Positions 33,809 to 44,027 are shown, counted from the stretch's first letter. The stretch is 64,000 nt of DNA from Bacteroidales bacterium (GCA_030683155.1 JAUXMV010000058.1:1-64000); one strand, 5' to 3'. The notes: generated by a model from the letters alone, not told the origin. Made by a program: numbers and translations.

Positions 33809-35353
33809 TCAGTGAATCAGTGTAACTGTTCCGCGTTTGGTTCTTACAAGGTCGGCAGATTCTTCATATTGAAGGAGATACACATAAACGCCCTTCGGCT
33901 GCAGTTTTCCAGATTTATTTTTGCCTGTCCAACCTTCATCCGGATCATTCGTTTCCCAAATTACAGCTCCCCAACGGTTGTAAATCTGCAGTAAGTAATT
34001 TGTGGAATTGTAGAAGGTTATTACGGGTTTAAAGGTTCTGTTTTCTGGATTTGATGAGCCGGTGTAGAATGCGTTGGGCATTACCGGGTCGAAACTACGA
34101 TAAACCGTTACAGTATTACTGTATGATATCCTATTACCATTATTTTCAACAGCTTTTATCCGATACTTAAACATGGATTCTTCAGGTGGTATTGAGGAAA
34201 GGTCGTGCATAAAGTCAAAAGAAGTTGTTGAAGGATCTATCTGAGTCCATGTGGTTGGCGCAGATTGTCTTTGTATATAAATATTATACTTTTCGACATT
34301 CCATCCGACGAATTCATTCCATTCTAAATTTACTTCTGAGTCCCCGTTAAGCTCCGCATGGAGATGGATTGTACGAAATTCTGAACTATTTATTTCAACA
34401 CCACACTGATCTTCTAAAGAAATTCTAAAATAATAACTGCTTTGGCCAGGATCGGCATCTGGATCAATTTCAGATATTTGATTTGGACCAGAAATATTGA
34501 GAGGTATAGAATATTCCGGATTAAAAGGAACATTTAAAGACCTTTCAATTTGTCCGCTTGATGCAAATTGTAAATCAGTAACAGACCCGAATATTTCAAC
34601 TTCATTATCTAAGTTGACTGTTACATTTTCAAGTAGAAGATTGGATGGAGTGTTAAAAGGTGGAGTTTGGAAAGATACAATATTAGAGAAAGCATTATAT
34701 ATTGGATCATCGACAACAGCCTCGATCCTGTAATAATATTGAGTATTTGGAAATGCATCAACTTCTGCGCTATAAATATCAGTCCAAATTAATGATGAAT
34801 ATAGACTTTCAGTATCAATAATAAAAGGTATAAGATCTGAGTAATTTATGGTTTCTATTAAATCCCAGCTGATAAGATTATCTTCGGATTTCCATATTTT
34901 GTATGCTTCTACATTTCGATACAATAGATATTCACCCCATTTCAAAGTTGTTTTTCGCGAACATATATCGTAAGAAAGATCTCTTAAATAAATTGTATGG
35001 TAAATATTATTTTGAGGAGAAGTTCCATAAGTTCCAAAATTTGTTATGTAATAAATGCAAGCTTTGCTGTTAGCCGGAGTATTAGTATTAATGGTATTAT
35101 AAGTAAAACCATTTGGACTTTCATACACAGGGTTTTGGAAAGTATAACTCCATTCAAAAATTTGAAATTTCTCAACTACGTTTTCGGGATCATCTTGGCT
35201 CCATTTTAGTTCTACATCTCCTTCTGGGTTAATTATGGATGCGGATAGTAAAACTGGCGGATCTGGCTTATCTGCCTTACTTTTATCATCTCCCTTCCCC
35301 TCAATAAAAGAAATCATCAGCCAAAATAAAATAGCAAATTTTAAAAGTTTCAT
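33809..35353 (-). CDS. Secreted protein with type B T9SS (gliding motility-associated) C-terminal domain
   Basis: The 514-aa protein has a signal peptide (MKLLKFAILFWLMISFIEG), several fibronectin III-like beta modules (about 30-415) and a CHU_C/type B sorting domain at the end: NAFYTGSSNPENRTFKPV, LQIYNRWGAVIWETND, GWTGKNKSGKLQPKGVYVY. Such proteins are exported by the type IX system and usually attach through a partner. A specific role cannot be inferred. The frame begins at a TTG at 35362; the ATG at 35353 gives the proper signal peptide. Confidence 0.88.
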   Translation of the reverse strand: MKLLKFAILFWLMISFIEGKGDDKSKADKPDPPVLLSASIINPEGDVELKWSQDDPENVVEKFQIFEWSYTFQNPVYESPNGFTYNTINTNTPANSKACIYYITNFGTYGTSPQNNIYHTIYLRDLSYDICSRKTTLKWGEYLLYRNVEAYKIWKSEDNLISWDLIETINYSDLIPFIIDTESLYSSLIWTDIYSAEVDAFPNTQYYYRIEAVVDDPIYNAFSNIVSFQTPPFNTPSNLLLENVTVNLDNEVEIFGSVTDLQFASSGQIERSLNVPFNPEYSIPLNISGPNQISEIDPDADPGQSSYYFRISLEDQCGVEINSSEFRTIHLHAELNGDSEVNLEWNEFVGWNVEKYNIYIQRQSAPTTWTQIDPSTTSFDFMHDLSSIPPEESMFKYRIKAVENNGNRISYSNTVTVYRSFDPVMPNAFYTGSSNPENRTFKPVITFYNSTNYLLQIYNRWGAVIWETNDPDEGWTGKNKSGKLQPKGVYVYLLQYEESADLVRTKRGTVTLIH

Positions 35354-35388
35354 CGCTTCCAATATTTATGTTACCTGATTACAATGGG

Positions 35389-36687
35389 TCAGGCAGGTTT
35401 TAAATTTCCAACTAAAACAGTCAGCATTTCACTGGGATTAAAGTATTTGACTGCAAGCACTTTTAATTCATCTGCTGTTACAGTATTGATTGCTCTCAGA
35501 CTGTTTGCAAAATACTCCATGCCCAGATTGTTGTCAAGTGTCGTTCTGAACTTTTCTGCCTGATTGAACACGCCGTCAAGAGCACGAAGGTAGGTGCCGT
35601 TGAGGTAGTTTCGCACAAGATTCATTTCTTCTTCATCAACAAGCTCGTCCTGCAATCTGAAAAGTTCTTTTTTGATCTCATCCAGCGTATTATTGGTAAC
35701 ATCGGTTCCAACTTCGGTGCTTATCACAAACCCACATGCTTTCTTGTAAGGCATTACCTGTGAATGTATTCCATAAGTGTAGCCTTTGTCTTCACGAATG
35801 TTATTCATCAGTCTTGATCCAAAATAGCCTCCTAAAATGGTGTTAAGGAACAAAAAACCAAAATAGTCAGGGTGGTTGCGTTGCATCACCGGACGACCCA
35901 TCATGATGGATGATTGTAAGGAATCGGGTTTTTGAAGTTGATGCAAACCACTTTCAAATATTGTTTCCTGAATAAAATCCGGTTGAGGTTCGGCATTGCT
36001 CCAATGATCGCCAAAATGTTTTTCGATGGCCTGAATAATTTTATCATTTATTGGCCCGCTCACGATAATGGTGCAGTTGGCCGGCAGAAAATGTTTTGCG
36101 TGAAACTGAGCAAGGTCGCTTGTTGCGAGCTTGTCAAAATCTTCTACGGCCGCTGTTTGTCCGTATGGAGTATCCGTTCCGAAAAGTTTTTCATTAAAGA
36201 TTCTGGAGGCCAAATGCTTGTTTATTCTGCTGCTTACGATAAATTCCTGCTTTTGCCTTCTGTTAAACATCCTGAACTCACGATGCCTGAACGAAGGGTT
36301 TTTCAGCATGCTTTCGATGAGAGGCATCAGCAGTGGTAAGGATTTTCCAAGACAATAAAGGCTCATCCATGCAATATCTTTCGATGACTGAAGGTCGAGG
36401 TAAGCACCATGATAATCGATTTTGGCATTGATGTTACCGGCTGTGAACCGCTTACTTCCTTCGCGGAGCATTTTTATGGTGCTGCCTGCAACAAGTTTTT
36501 TTTGCTGAAAGCCGCTGCCTGCATTGATGAGCAAATCGAACCGCAGAGCTTCCTGGCTTTGATCGTTGAAGGTATACACAGGAATTCCGTTTGGCAGAAC
36601 CATGCATGGCGGTTCTGACAGCATCAGCGATGCAGCAGTTTTAAGTTCAGGTGCTTTGAAGCGTTCAAGCGTGCTTATTTCAGTCAT
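35389..36687 (-). CDS. M16 family peptidase-like protein lacking the zinc motif
   Basis: The 432-aa protein has the two-domain M16 fold but no HxxEH motif in its N-terminal half (the equivalent region reads KLVAGSTIKML). It keeps the substrate-binding Arg/Tyr pair in NIREDKGYTYG. This matches the non-catalytic partner of two-subunit M16 proteases such as MPP-like pairs. Its ATG (36687-36685) overlaps the stop of the catalytic partner by 8 bp, so translation is coupled. No signal peptide is present in this reading, hence probably cytoplasmic. Confidence 0.92.
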   Translation of the reverse strand: MTEISTLERFKAPELKTAASLMLSEPPCMVLPNGIPVYTFNDQSQEALRFDLLINAGSGFQQKKLVAGSTIKMLREGSKRFTAGNINAKIDYHGAYLDLQSSKDIAWMSLYCLGKSLPLLMPLIESMLKNPSFRHREFRMFNRRQKQEFIVSSRINKHLASRIFNEKLFGTDTPYGQTAAVEDFDKLATSDLAQFHAKHFLPANCTIIVSGPINDKIIQAIEKHFGDHWSNAEPQPDFIQETIFESGLHQLQKPDSLQSSIMMGRPVMQRNHPDYFGFLFLNTILGGYFGSRLMNNIREDKGYTYGIHSQVMPYKKACGFVISTEVGTDVTNNTLDEIKKELFRLQDELVDEEEMNLVRNYLNGTYLRALDGVFNQAEKFRTTLDNNLGMEYFANSLRAINTVTADELKVLAVKYFNPSEMLTVLVGNLKPA

Positions 36688-37921
36688 TTTCTTTGGTATA
36701 GTAGAGTGTGCTGCAATTGTTTTCTGCAAAGATATTATTTGCAACGCGTTTTATGTCGGTAGGCAATACATTCCTGTATTGTTTGGTCAGACTATTGATG
36801 AGTTCAGTATCACCAAGATGTGTATAAAACGCCAGATTCATGGCTTTACTGAGAACAGAAATACTTGAAAAAGCTTGTCCGGAAACGACCCTGTTTTTCA
36901 CTTTTCTAAGTTCATCCATCGAAGGGCTTTTTTGTTTTAGAACTGCTATCTGCTTGTTGATTCCTTCTTCAGCTGCTTCAAAGCTTATGCCCGGAAGCAG
37001 TTTTCCTGTGATAACAAACAGCCCGGGATCAAAGTCACCAGTGATAAAAGCACTAATCTCGGCAAATAATTCCTGTTTTTTAATGAGCTCCTTCACAAGT
37101 CTTGATGACTGGCCCGAACCCAACAAGTCAGAAATAAGATCGGTTGCATAATAGTCATCATCATTGCGGCCGCACATATGCCATGCTTTGTAAATGACAT
37201 CGACAGGCACCTTTTTTTCAACCTGAAGTTTTCGTGCTTCTTGCTGCTGTGGCTCTGATGGCAAGGCTCGGTTGATTTCAGGGCCTGAAGGAATGGATGC
37301 AAACCATTTTTCGGCAAGCTGCTTCACCTCTTCAGTAGTAATGTCTCCTGCAATGGCAATAACTGCATTGTTCGGATTGTAATATCTTGCATAGAAGTCT
37401 TTTACATCTTGCAAAGTGGCTTGTTCAATATGTGAAATCTCTTTTCCGATGGTGTTCCACTGATAAGGATGTGTTGTGTAAGCGAGTGGTTTCAACAAAA
37501 GCCATGCGTCGCCATAGGGCTGATTGAGATAGTTTTGCCGAAATTCTTCCACAACAACCTGTCTTTGCACTTCAAAACTTTTTTCAGAAAAGGACAGACT
37601 CAGCATCCTGTCTGATTCAAGCCAGAAAGCAGTTTCAATATTTTCTTTTGGAAGCGTTAAGTAATAGTTGGTGATATCGCTGTTGGTAAAAGCGTTGTTG
37701 TCGCCACCGGCTCTCTGAAGTGGTTCGTCATATCTTGGAATATTTATTGAACCGCCAAACATGAGGTGCTCAAAAAGATGCGCAAAGCCAGTTTTTTCAG
37801 GATGCTCATCACGTGCGCCAACATCATAAAGGATATTCATTGCCACGATAGGAGTATTTGCATCATGATGCACAACAAAACGGAGTCCGTTGATGAGGGT
37901 AAAAGTGTCGAATTTTATCAT
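36680..37921 (-). CDS. M16 family zinc metallopeptidase (catalytic subunit)
   Basis: The 413-aa protein has the inverted zinc motif HLFEH (AHLFEHLMFGG, His-x-x-Glu-His) near residue 48 with the downstream Glu in the EFRQNYLNQPYGDAW region, characteristic of pitrilysin/MPP enzymes. It has no signal peptide. It is the first gene of a two-gene operon with the inactive partner that overlaps its stop; the two probably form a heterodimer closing around unfolded peptides. Confidence 0.94.
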   Translation of the reverse strand: MIKFDTFTLINGLRFVVHHDANTPIVAMNILYDVGARDEHPEKTGFAHLFEHLMFGGSINIPRYDEPLQRAGGDNNAFTNSDITNYYLTLPKENIETAFWLESDRMLSLSFSEKSFEVQRQVVVEEFRQNYLNQPYGDAWLLLKPLAYTTHPYQWNTIGKEISHIEQATLQDVKDFYARYYNPNNAVIAIAGDITTEEVKQLAEKWFASIPSGPEINRALPSEPQQQEARKLQVEKKVPVDVIYKAWHMCGRNDDDYYATDLISDLLGSGQSSRLVKELIKKQELFAEISAFITGDFDPGLFVITGKLLPGISFEAAEEGINKQIAVLKQKSPSMDELRKVKNRVVSGQAFSSISVLSKAMNLAFYTHLGDTELINSLTKQYRNVLPTDIKRVANNIFAENNCSTLYYTKEND

Positions 37922-37937
37922 AAATGTTTATAACATG

Positions 37938-37945
37938 CAAACCTA
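37938..37945 (-). promoter_or_regulatory. -7 box of the M16 operon
   Basis: TAGGTTTG on the minus strand, 16 nt before the ATG at 37921. Confidence 0.5.
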
Positions 37946-38202
37946 AACAAATAACTGCTATGAATGGTTTTTAGTATCCATTGAGTTGATCGGAATCTGA
38001 GTTTTTTTCATAGAAGAATCTTCGAAACCAACTGATTTTCATCTATTTTCTGACTGTTTTGAAACATTTTGGAAATAGTGTTTTGAGAAATTTTAAGCGG
38101 AAATGAAATGCTTGAATGTTTGCAGTTTCAGCTTTTGACAAAAGAATAATCGAACAAAATCAATTTCAAGACTTGCTGAGAACCTGGTCTCACCAACAAC
38201 TA

Positions 38203-38236
38203 TTTGAAACAGCGGTCAGCTTTTTTTTTAACTTTG
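38203..38236 (+). promoter_or_regulatory. -33/-7 promoter of glyA
   Basis: TTTG (38203-38206) and TAACTTTG (38229-38236) are 22 nt apart, and the ATG follows 45 nt later. Confidence 0.6.
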
Positions 38237-38281
38237 CAGCAGAAAAATAAACCTTTGATCCAAACTGATAATTTGAATTTT

Positions 38282-39562
38282 ATGCAAAGAGACGAAAAGA
38301 TTTTTGATCTGATCCAACAGGAGAAAGAACGACAGATGCATGGCATCGAACTTATTGCTTCTGAGAACTTTGTGAGCGAGCAGGTGCTTGAAGCAATGGG
38401 CTCTGTGCTTACAAATAAATATGCTGAAGGCTATCCGGGCAAACGTTACTATGGTGGCTGCGAAATTGTCGATCAGACGGAGCAGCTTGCTATAGACAGA
38501 GCTTGTGAACTTTTCGATGCAGAATATGCCAACGTGCAGCCGCACTCGGGTGCTCAGGCCAATATGGCTGTTTTTCTTGCTTGTCTAAAGCCTGGTGATA
38601 CTTTCATGGGACTTGACCTTTCGCATGGCGGACACCTTTCGCATGGCTCTCCTGTGAATTCCTCCGGCATTTTGTACAATCCGATTGCTTATGGCGTTGA
38701 TGAAGAATCAGGCCTTATCAACTATGACAAAATGGAAGAAATGGCAATGAAAGAAAGGCCAAAGCTCATCATTGCAGGCGCTTCTGCTTATTCTCGCGAC
38801 TGGGACTATGAGCGCATGCGTGATATTGCTGATGAAATTGGCGCAATTTTAATGGCTGATATCTCACATCCATCAGGGCTTATTGCAAAAGGACTGCTCA
38901 ACGATCCGATCGAATTTTGCCATATCGTAACAACGACAACCCACAAAACTTTGCGCGGCCCAAGAGGCGGACTCATTTTGATGGGTGAGGATTTTGAGAA
39001 TCCGTGGGGCCTTGCAACACCAAAAGGTGAAATAAAAATGATGTCGACATTGCTTAATTCGGCCGTTTTTCCAGGCATACAGGGAGGTCCGCTTGAGCAT
39101 GTGATTGCCAGTAAAGCTGTTGCTTTTGGCGAAGCGCTCACCGACAACTATTTCGAATATATGCTGCAGGTTCAGAAAAATGCGACGGTCATGGCAGAAG
39201 CTTTCATGAAGCGCGGTTACCATGTTGTTTCCGATGGCACCGACAACCATCTTATGTTGATTGATTTAAGAAGTAAATTCCCTGCATTGACAGGAAAAGT
39301 GGTAGAGAATACGCTCGTAAAAGCCGATATCACAATCAACAAGAACATGGTTCCTTTTGACAGCAGGTCACCTTTCCAAACTTCCGGATTGCGTGTAGGT
39401 ACGCCTGCAATCACAACGCGTGGACTTAAAGAACATCATATGGAACCAATCGTTGATCTGATTGATGAGGTAATCAGCAATTTCGACAATGATGAAAAAA
39501 TTAAATCTGTAAAAGCGAAAGTGAACAGCATGATGCATGAATTCCCGCTTTTCTCCTGGTAG
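38282..39562 (+). CDS. glyA: Serine hydroxymethyltransferase
   Basis: This PLP enzyme converts serine and tetrahydrofolate to glycine and 5,10-methylene-THF, the main one-carbon source. The 426-aa protein has [36 protein letters not shown], the PLP-binding Lys222 in [14 protein letters not shown] and [15 protein letters not shown]. An open frame extends to 38204 but contains the promoter, so the ATG at 38282 ([10 protein letters not shown]) is used. It is monocistronic, with promoter and terminator. Confidence 0.97.
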   Translation: MQRDEKIFDLIQQEKERQMHGIELIASENFVSEQVLEAMGSVLTNKYAEGYPGKRYYGGCEIVDQTEQLAIDRACELFDAEYANVQPHSGAQANMAVFLACLKPGDTFMGLDLSHGGHLSHGSPVNSSGILYNPIAYGVDEESGLINYDKMEEMAMKERPKLIIAGASAYSRDWDYERMRDIADEIGAILMADISHPSGLIAKGLLNDPIEFCHIVTTTTHKTLRGPRGGLILMGEDFENPWGLATPKGEIKMMSTLLNSAVFPGIQGGPLEHVIASKAVAFGEALTDNYFEYMLQVQKNATVMAEAFMKRGYHVVSDGTDNHLMLIDLRSKFPALTGKVVENTLVKADITINKNMVPFDSRSPFQTSGLRVGTPAITTRGLKEHHMEPIVDLIDEVISNFDNDEKIKSVKAKVNSMMHEFPLFSW

Positions 39563-39584
39563 CATTTTTTATGGTATATTAAAT

Positions 39585-39614
39585 AACCCAGACAGTATTT
39601 GCCTGGGTTTTTTT
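39585..39614 (+). terminator. Terminator of glyA
   Basis: AACCCAG (39585-39591) pairs with CTGGGTT (39603-39609), followed by a T run. It lies 22 bp past the stop. Confidence 0.85.
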
Positions 39615-39674
39615 GTGCATAGTAATCTAGATTGCAAATGATGGATTTCATAAACACACCTTTCGATTTTTTCT

Positions 39675-39682
39675 TATTTTTG
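39675..39682 (+). promoter_or_regulatory. -7 box of the small lipoprotein gene
   Basis: TATTTTTG, about 50-60 nt before the two possible ATGs. Confidence 0.5.
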
Positions 39683-39741
39683 TTTTACACAAAAAAGGCT
39701 TAAACCTAAATCTCATTTCTCAAAACTTAAAAATGATATCT

Positions 39742-40128
39742 ATGAAAAAGCTTCAAATAATTTTAATTTTCTTTGTTCTGGCAGCTACCTTCAGTTCGTG
39801 CTCACATATGCTGACCGGGACCTGGACCGTTCAGAAATATGCGTCATTCAAGCCCGGCGAACAAGGGGTCACTCTGAGCAATATTGGCACCATCACCTTT
39901 CAGAATAATGGTAATGGCGAAAAGAACATCAGTTATGCGTTGTTCGACTTAACAAGAGAAGATAACCTTCCATTTAAATGGAGTGCGTTTGACAGTTATG
40001 TTACTATTGAAAGTGAAAATTCTGAATTTGCAAAAATCTGGATTATCACAAAAAACAAAAAGAAAGCTCAGATTTGGAAAACGACTGACGGAGCCAACGA
40101 GGTGAAAGTGCTCGAGCTTGTGAGGTAA
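39742..40128 (+). CDS. Small lipocalin-like lipoprotein
   Basis: The 128-aa protein has a lipoprotein signal with lipobox FSSC. The mature part starts HMLTGTWTVQKY, which resembles the first strand of lipocalin-like domains common in Bacteroidota, followed by alternating beta strands (ISYALFDL, SYVTIESE, KIWIITKNKKK). The ligand is unknown. An in-frame ATG three codons earlier (39733) is also possible. It is convergent with the sensor gene, 13 bp between stops. Confidence 0.78.
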   Translation: MKKLQIILIFFVLAATFSSCSHMLTGTWTVQKYASFKPGEQGVTLSNIGTITFQNNGNGEKNISYALFDLTREDNLPFKWSAFDSYVTIESENSEFAKIWIITKNKKKAQIWKTTDGANEVKVLELVR

Positions 40129-40141
40129 ATTTGGTTTTTTC

Positions 40142-43024
40142 TCAACCCTTAAAAGCACTCATAAAAGCAGCGCTCAGTCTTTCCTGATAGCTGCTCATTT
40201 GAGAAAACACCTTTTTTAGGATCACTTGCTCCATTTCTGTCATTTTTCTGGGAACGATGAAATTGGTGATTTCTTTTCTATTAACGATTTGAGAAATTTG
40301 AAGTTTGAGCCTTAGCTGCATCAAAAAATTGAAGTGAAAATCAACCTCATCTGCTGTAGCCTGACTGAGAACGTCCATTGCACGGAGCGCATGAACCCTT
40401 TCCACAGTGCTTTTGCTGCGAACCTTGTTGTAAAGTGCAAAAGTCCGCGCAAACATGATAACCGAAGCAATTGAATGCTTAATATCGATGGCATCGGAGT
40501 GTTTTTTGGAGGATTCGGTTACAAGGTTTCCAAAAACACTTACAGGTGGCTTGAAGCTTGCAACGGATTGGGCAAGGAAATAGAAAAAGGCTGATTTTCC
40601 ACTCAGCTGTTCAAAAACATGGTCTTCCAAAGCATTGAATAAATCCTGATTGCCATAGATATTTCTTAGGTCGAAAAAAACGGAAATATCAAGGATGTTT
40701 TCAGGTTCTGCTTTCGAAATCCATTCTGAAAAATAATTTTTCCAAACAGACAATGGCTGACACCATTTGGGGTTGCTGGCCATATAATTTCCCTGACAAA
40801 GGGGTAGTCCGCTGGCATCCAGATGTTTGCAAATGCGAGCCGCTAAAAGAAGGAAATATTCTTGCAATTTTTCGACTTTGATTGTATCGCTTTCAGCAAA
40901 AATGATGGCATTGTCCTGATCCGAATTAAAGGCAAGTTCTTCGCGGCCGGCACCGCCAAGTGTCACAAAAGCAAAAGGAACCGGAGGCTGTCCAAGCTCG
41001 CTTATGGCAGTTTCAATGATGCGGCGGGTGATGCTGTCATTGAATTTTGAGATCATTTTGCAAATGGTTTGAATGCTGCCTGACTCATTCAGCAATGGCC
41101 TTACCAGAAAAGGAATCTTGTCTCTGAAACTGATTAATCCGGATATGCCTGAGCTGTTTTCAATGGCTTTGGTCAAAGCTTCGGAGGGATCGAAATACAG
41201 TCCGAAAAGTCTGTTTTTATCTAAAACACCCAGCATATCACCGGCATGGTTTCTTACAACAAGATGTGAGATTTTCTTTTCCTCCATTATGATTGAAGCG
41301 TCAGCAAGTTGCGTGTTTTTGTCAATGAAAATCACAGGTGCCGTCATACATTCAGTTGCTAAAGAATCAGGCGACATTTTTTGGGGCAGAAATCGGTGTA
41401 TGATATCATTTTGCGTGATGATGCCGATGCATTTCTGATTGAACATCAGCAAAACTGAAGTAGATTTGTTTCGGCTCATAATTTCAATCGCTTCCTGCAG
41501 ACTTGCATCTCCCGGGCAGGTTATCGGGTCACTGCAATAATCAAGCACTGAGCGATTGTTTAAAGTGAAAACATTGTTAATCTGCTGCCAGAAATTATCT
41601 GTTGTTTCACTCAATTCATTTGTTTCTTCCTGAACAATGATGCCGTCGCAGTACAAAATTTCACCCTCATCTTTGCCGCTTAAGAACATGCTGATTTTCA
41701 CTTCCGTTGTGCTGTTGTCTTTTTTTCTGAGCTGTACAGTTTTGTTTTGGATTACCTGATTTTGTTTAATCTCAGCAAGTAATTTGCGAAAAGCCTCTTT
41801 CCCTCCAAGGATATTTACAAGCGGCACGTTTTTCAGCTCACTTCCATCGTTGTATCCCAGCATGGAAGCAACATTTTGGTTAAACTCAACCAGACGACCT
41901 CTTCCTTTCAATGGAAATCGAAAAATACCTAAACCGGAGTTAACAGAAATGTTTTCGAGTTTATTTCTCAGGTCTGCAAGTTCAGTTTTTACTGAACGCT
42001 GTTCAGCTGTATCCCGGAAAGTGAGCAGCAAACCTTCTTTTTCAGCAAATTCTACAGGGAGCATGGTAAGGACGGCCTCGGCAATACTTCCGTCTTTTCT
42101 TATAAGGTCAATTTCAAGACGGGTTTCACGTTTTACATTGCCAAAATCAGGCGCATGGCCTGGATAAAAAAGTGTCTCCACAAAAATTTCATGTAGCTCA
42201 GCGTCAGTATATTGAAGCCAGTTTTGAATAAAAGCGTTGGTATAGGCTATTTTGGAATTATGCAGCAAAATTATTCCTTCAGTTGAAGACTCCAGCAATG
42301 ACCTGTATTTTTCACGCGATTCGTGAAGTTGTTCTTCTGCGAGCTGTCTTTTGTTTTCGATGGCTAAACTTTGGTAAGTTATAAAAGCGATGATCAGTGC
42401 AATAATGACACTGATGCCAAATAAAATCAGGATAAGTTTATTCGTAAGGGAAGAAATTTCACGCTGTACATCATCAAGATAAATTCCGGTTCCAATAATC
42501 CAGTTCCAGGGTTGAAATTTTTTTACAAAGCTCAGTTTGGGAACAATATGCGCTGAGTCATCTTTGAACTGCCATTTGTAACGGATAAAACCTTCTCCCG
42601 ATTCCTGCGCTATTTTTAATGCTTCAATAAAAAGCTTTTTTCCATCGGGATCGGCATATTCATGCAGGCTTTGTCCGGTTAGCTCATGCACATATGGGTG
42701 CATAATCATTGAAGGGGTGAGGTCGGTTATCCAAAAATAGTCCTTTTTGTCGAGGCCATAGCGCAGTGCCTCAACTTCACTTACCGCTTTTTGCTGAGCA
42801 TCTTCAATTGAAAGCAGCCCTTTTGCTGCATCGGTGTGATATTTCTGCAAAATGCTCCAGGCTGTGTTGGTGAGTTCATGAAGCATAACACGTTTCTGCT
42901 CAATGGCATTGTTTTCGAAGGCCGGAATGATAAAGGCATAAACGGAAATCACAAAAAGCAGAATGGCCAACACTGCCGGCAATACTATTTTTTGAAAAAA
43001 ACTGGCTTTGATAACTTTTTTCAT
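40142..43024 (-). CDS. Cache-PAS-PAS-CBS sensor with DUF294 nucleotidyltransferase domains
   Basis: Domain order in this 960-aa membrane protein: TM (11-34), single Cache sensor (about 35-190: ALRYGLDKKDYFWITD, MIMHPYVHELTGQ, WNWIIGTGIYLDD), TM (194-217), PAS (about 235-345), PAS (about 350-465), CBS pair (about 495-610), then a GlnD-like nucleotidyltransferase (DUF294, about 640-790) with the signature GGAGREELAFNSDQDNAIIF and a C-terminal DUF294_C helical domain (800-955). The signature keeps the D-x-D pair (DQDN). The output is therefore predicted to be nucleotidyl transfer rather than a histidine kinase. The ATGA overlap with the upstream metallophosphoesterase couples their translation. 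The target or product is unknown. Confidence 0.88.
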   Translation of the reverse strand: MKKVIKASFFQKIVLPAVLAILLFVISVYAFIIPAFENNAIEQKRVMLHELTNTAWSILQKYHTDAAKGLLSIEDAQQKAVSEVEALRYGLDKKDYFWITDLTPSMIMHPYVHELTGQSLHEYADPDGKKLFIEALKIAQESGEGFIRYKWQFKDDSAHIVPKLSFVKKFQPWNWIIGTGIYLDDVQREISSLTNKLILILFGISVIIALIIAFITYQSLAIENKRQLAEEQLHESREKYRSLLESSTEGIILLHNSKIAYTNAFIQNWLQYTDAELHEIFVETLFYPGHAPDFGNVKRETRLEIDLIRKDGSIAEAVLTMLPVEFAEKEGLLLTFRDTAEQRSVKTELADLRNKLENISVNSGLGIFRFPLKGRGRLVEFNQNVASMLGYNDGSELKNVPLVNILGGKEAFRKLLAEIKQNQVIQNKTVQLRKKDNSTTEVKISMFLSGKDEGEILYCDGIIVQEETNELSETTDNFWQQINNVFTLNNRSVLDYCSDPITCPGDASLQEAIEIMSRNKSTSVLLMFNQKCIGIITQNDIIHRFLPQKMSPDSLATECMTAPVIFIDKNTQLADASIIMEEKKISHLVVRNHAGDMLGVLDKNRLFGLYFDPSEALTKAIENSSGISGLISFRDKIPFLVRPLLNESGSIQTICKMISKFNDSITRRIIETAISELGQPPVPFAFVTLGGAGREELAFNSDQDNAIIFAESDTIKVEKLQEYFLLLAARICKHLDASGLPLCQGNYMASNPKWCQPLSVWKNYFSEWISKAEPENILDISVFFDLRNIYGNQDLFNALEDHVFEQLSGKSAFFYFLAQSVASFKPPVSVFGNLVTESSKKHSDAIDIKHSIASVIMFARTFALYNKVRSKSTVERVHALRAMDVLSQATADEVDFHFNFLMQLRLKLQISQIVNRKEITNFIVPRKMTEMEQVILKKVFSQMSSYQERLSAAFMSAFKG

Positions 43025-43818
43025 AGGATAAAGCGCCTATTTGTATTCAAAGATAATGCATTTACGCTGAAATTTTTACTGTCGAAAATGGCAAAGCCAT
43101 TCACCTGACCGTTATCGGCCAAGGCAGGTATGGAAATGCAGCAGTTTTTGTCTTTCAATTTTCGTTCACCAAAAGAATAGTAATCGAAACCCTTAAAAAG
43201 TTGAGAGAAAATGGTGTCTCCGGGTTCGTAATAAATGCCCATTCCTTCAATATGCATGTGTCCGCAAAAGCTTAGTTTACAGCTGTTTTCGTTTAAAAAA
43301 TTAAAATGTTCCCTTATTTTTCTGCCATCACCCTGATAGGCGCATACAGATCCGGTAAAATTTGGATAAACGAAATGGGAATATAAAATTTTTGTATCTC
43401 CTGTATTTTTCATTACAAATTCAGGCAGCGAAAGCAGATATTCCAGCTCTTTTTCGCTTAGTTCTAAGTGATAATCATCGGAATAATTCCAAACTTTTCC
43501 GGCAGATACATGTGTTTTCTCCTCAGGTGATAAATCATACCAATTGGCGGGAAATTTAAACCCTGAAATATTTTTAGGGATTTTTTTTGTATGAAAAACA
43601 TCATGATTTCCCAACAAAACTGCACTACACGTTTGCTTGATAAGTGCGATACATTCGCTCGCATTTTTTGTTGATTCATATTTCCCCCGCTTGAAAGGAT
43701 AGCCCAAAATGTCGCCAAGGCATATGATCTGATCGCATTTTTCGCGTTCAATAAGCTTTAAAGCCTTTTTCAAGCTAACAATGTCTTCATGAATATCGGC
43801 AATAAGAGCAGTTTTCAC
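43021..43818 (-). CDS. Metallophosphoesterase
   Basis: The 265-aa calcineurin-like enzyme has all metal motifs: ADIHED (D-x-H), CLGDILGYP (GDxxG), LLGNHDVF (GNHD), LYSHFVYP and CGHMHIEG (GHxH). It hydrolyses phosphate mono- or diesters with two metals; the YfcE/MPP class includes 2',3'-cNMP and cyclic-nucleotide diesterases. The start is GTG at 43818. It overlaps the following DUF294 sensor gene by 4 bp (ATGA), so the two are expected to act together. The -7 box lies 104 bp upstream. Confidence 0.9.
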   Translation of the reverse strand: MKTALIADIHEDIVSLKKALKLIEREKCDQIICLGDILGYPFKRGKYESTKNASECIALIKQTCSAVLLGNHDVFHTKKIPKNISGFKFPANWYDLSPEEKTHVSAGKVWNYSDDYHLELSEKELEYLLSLPEFVMKNTGDTKILYSHFVYPNFTGSVCAYQGDGRKIREHFNFLNENSCKLSFCGHMHIEGMGIYYEPGDTIFSQLFKGFDYYSFGERKLKDKNCCISIPALADNGQVNGFAIFDSKNFSVNALSLNTNRRFIL

Positions 43819-43921
43819 AGGGCTTTGTTTTTGTTTAGATTGCTTGAAATCTGCTGTTAGGATCTTCAGAAAAACTTTGACTTCAGAATGCCGTAACTTT
43901 CAGATTCTTTACTTGTCCCCG

Positions 43922-43929
43922 CAAAGATA
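43922..43929 (-). promoter_or_regulatory. -7 box of the phosphoesterase-sensor operon
   Basis: TATCTTTG on the minus strand. The leader would be about 95 nt. Confidence 0.5.
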
Positions 43930-44027
43930 TAAAATCAGGTGGTGAATTGAAAAATGAAGTTTATATTCCTTAAATACCTCAACTTAGATAAAGCAAATCT
44001 TTACCTGCATAAATAAATAGATGATTC

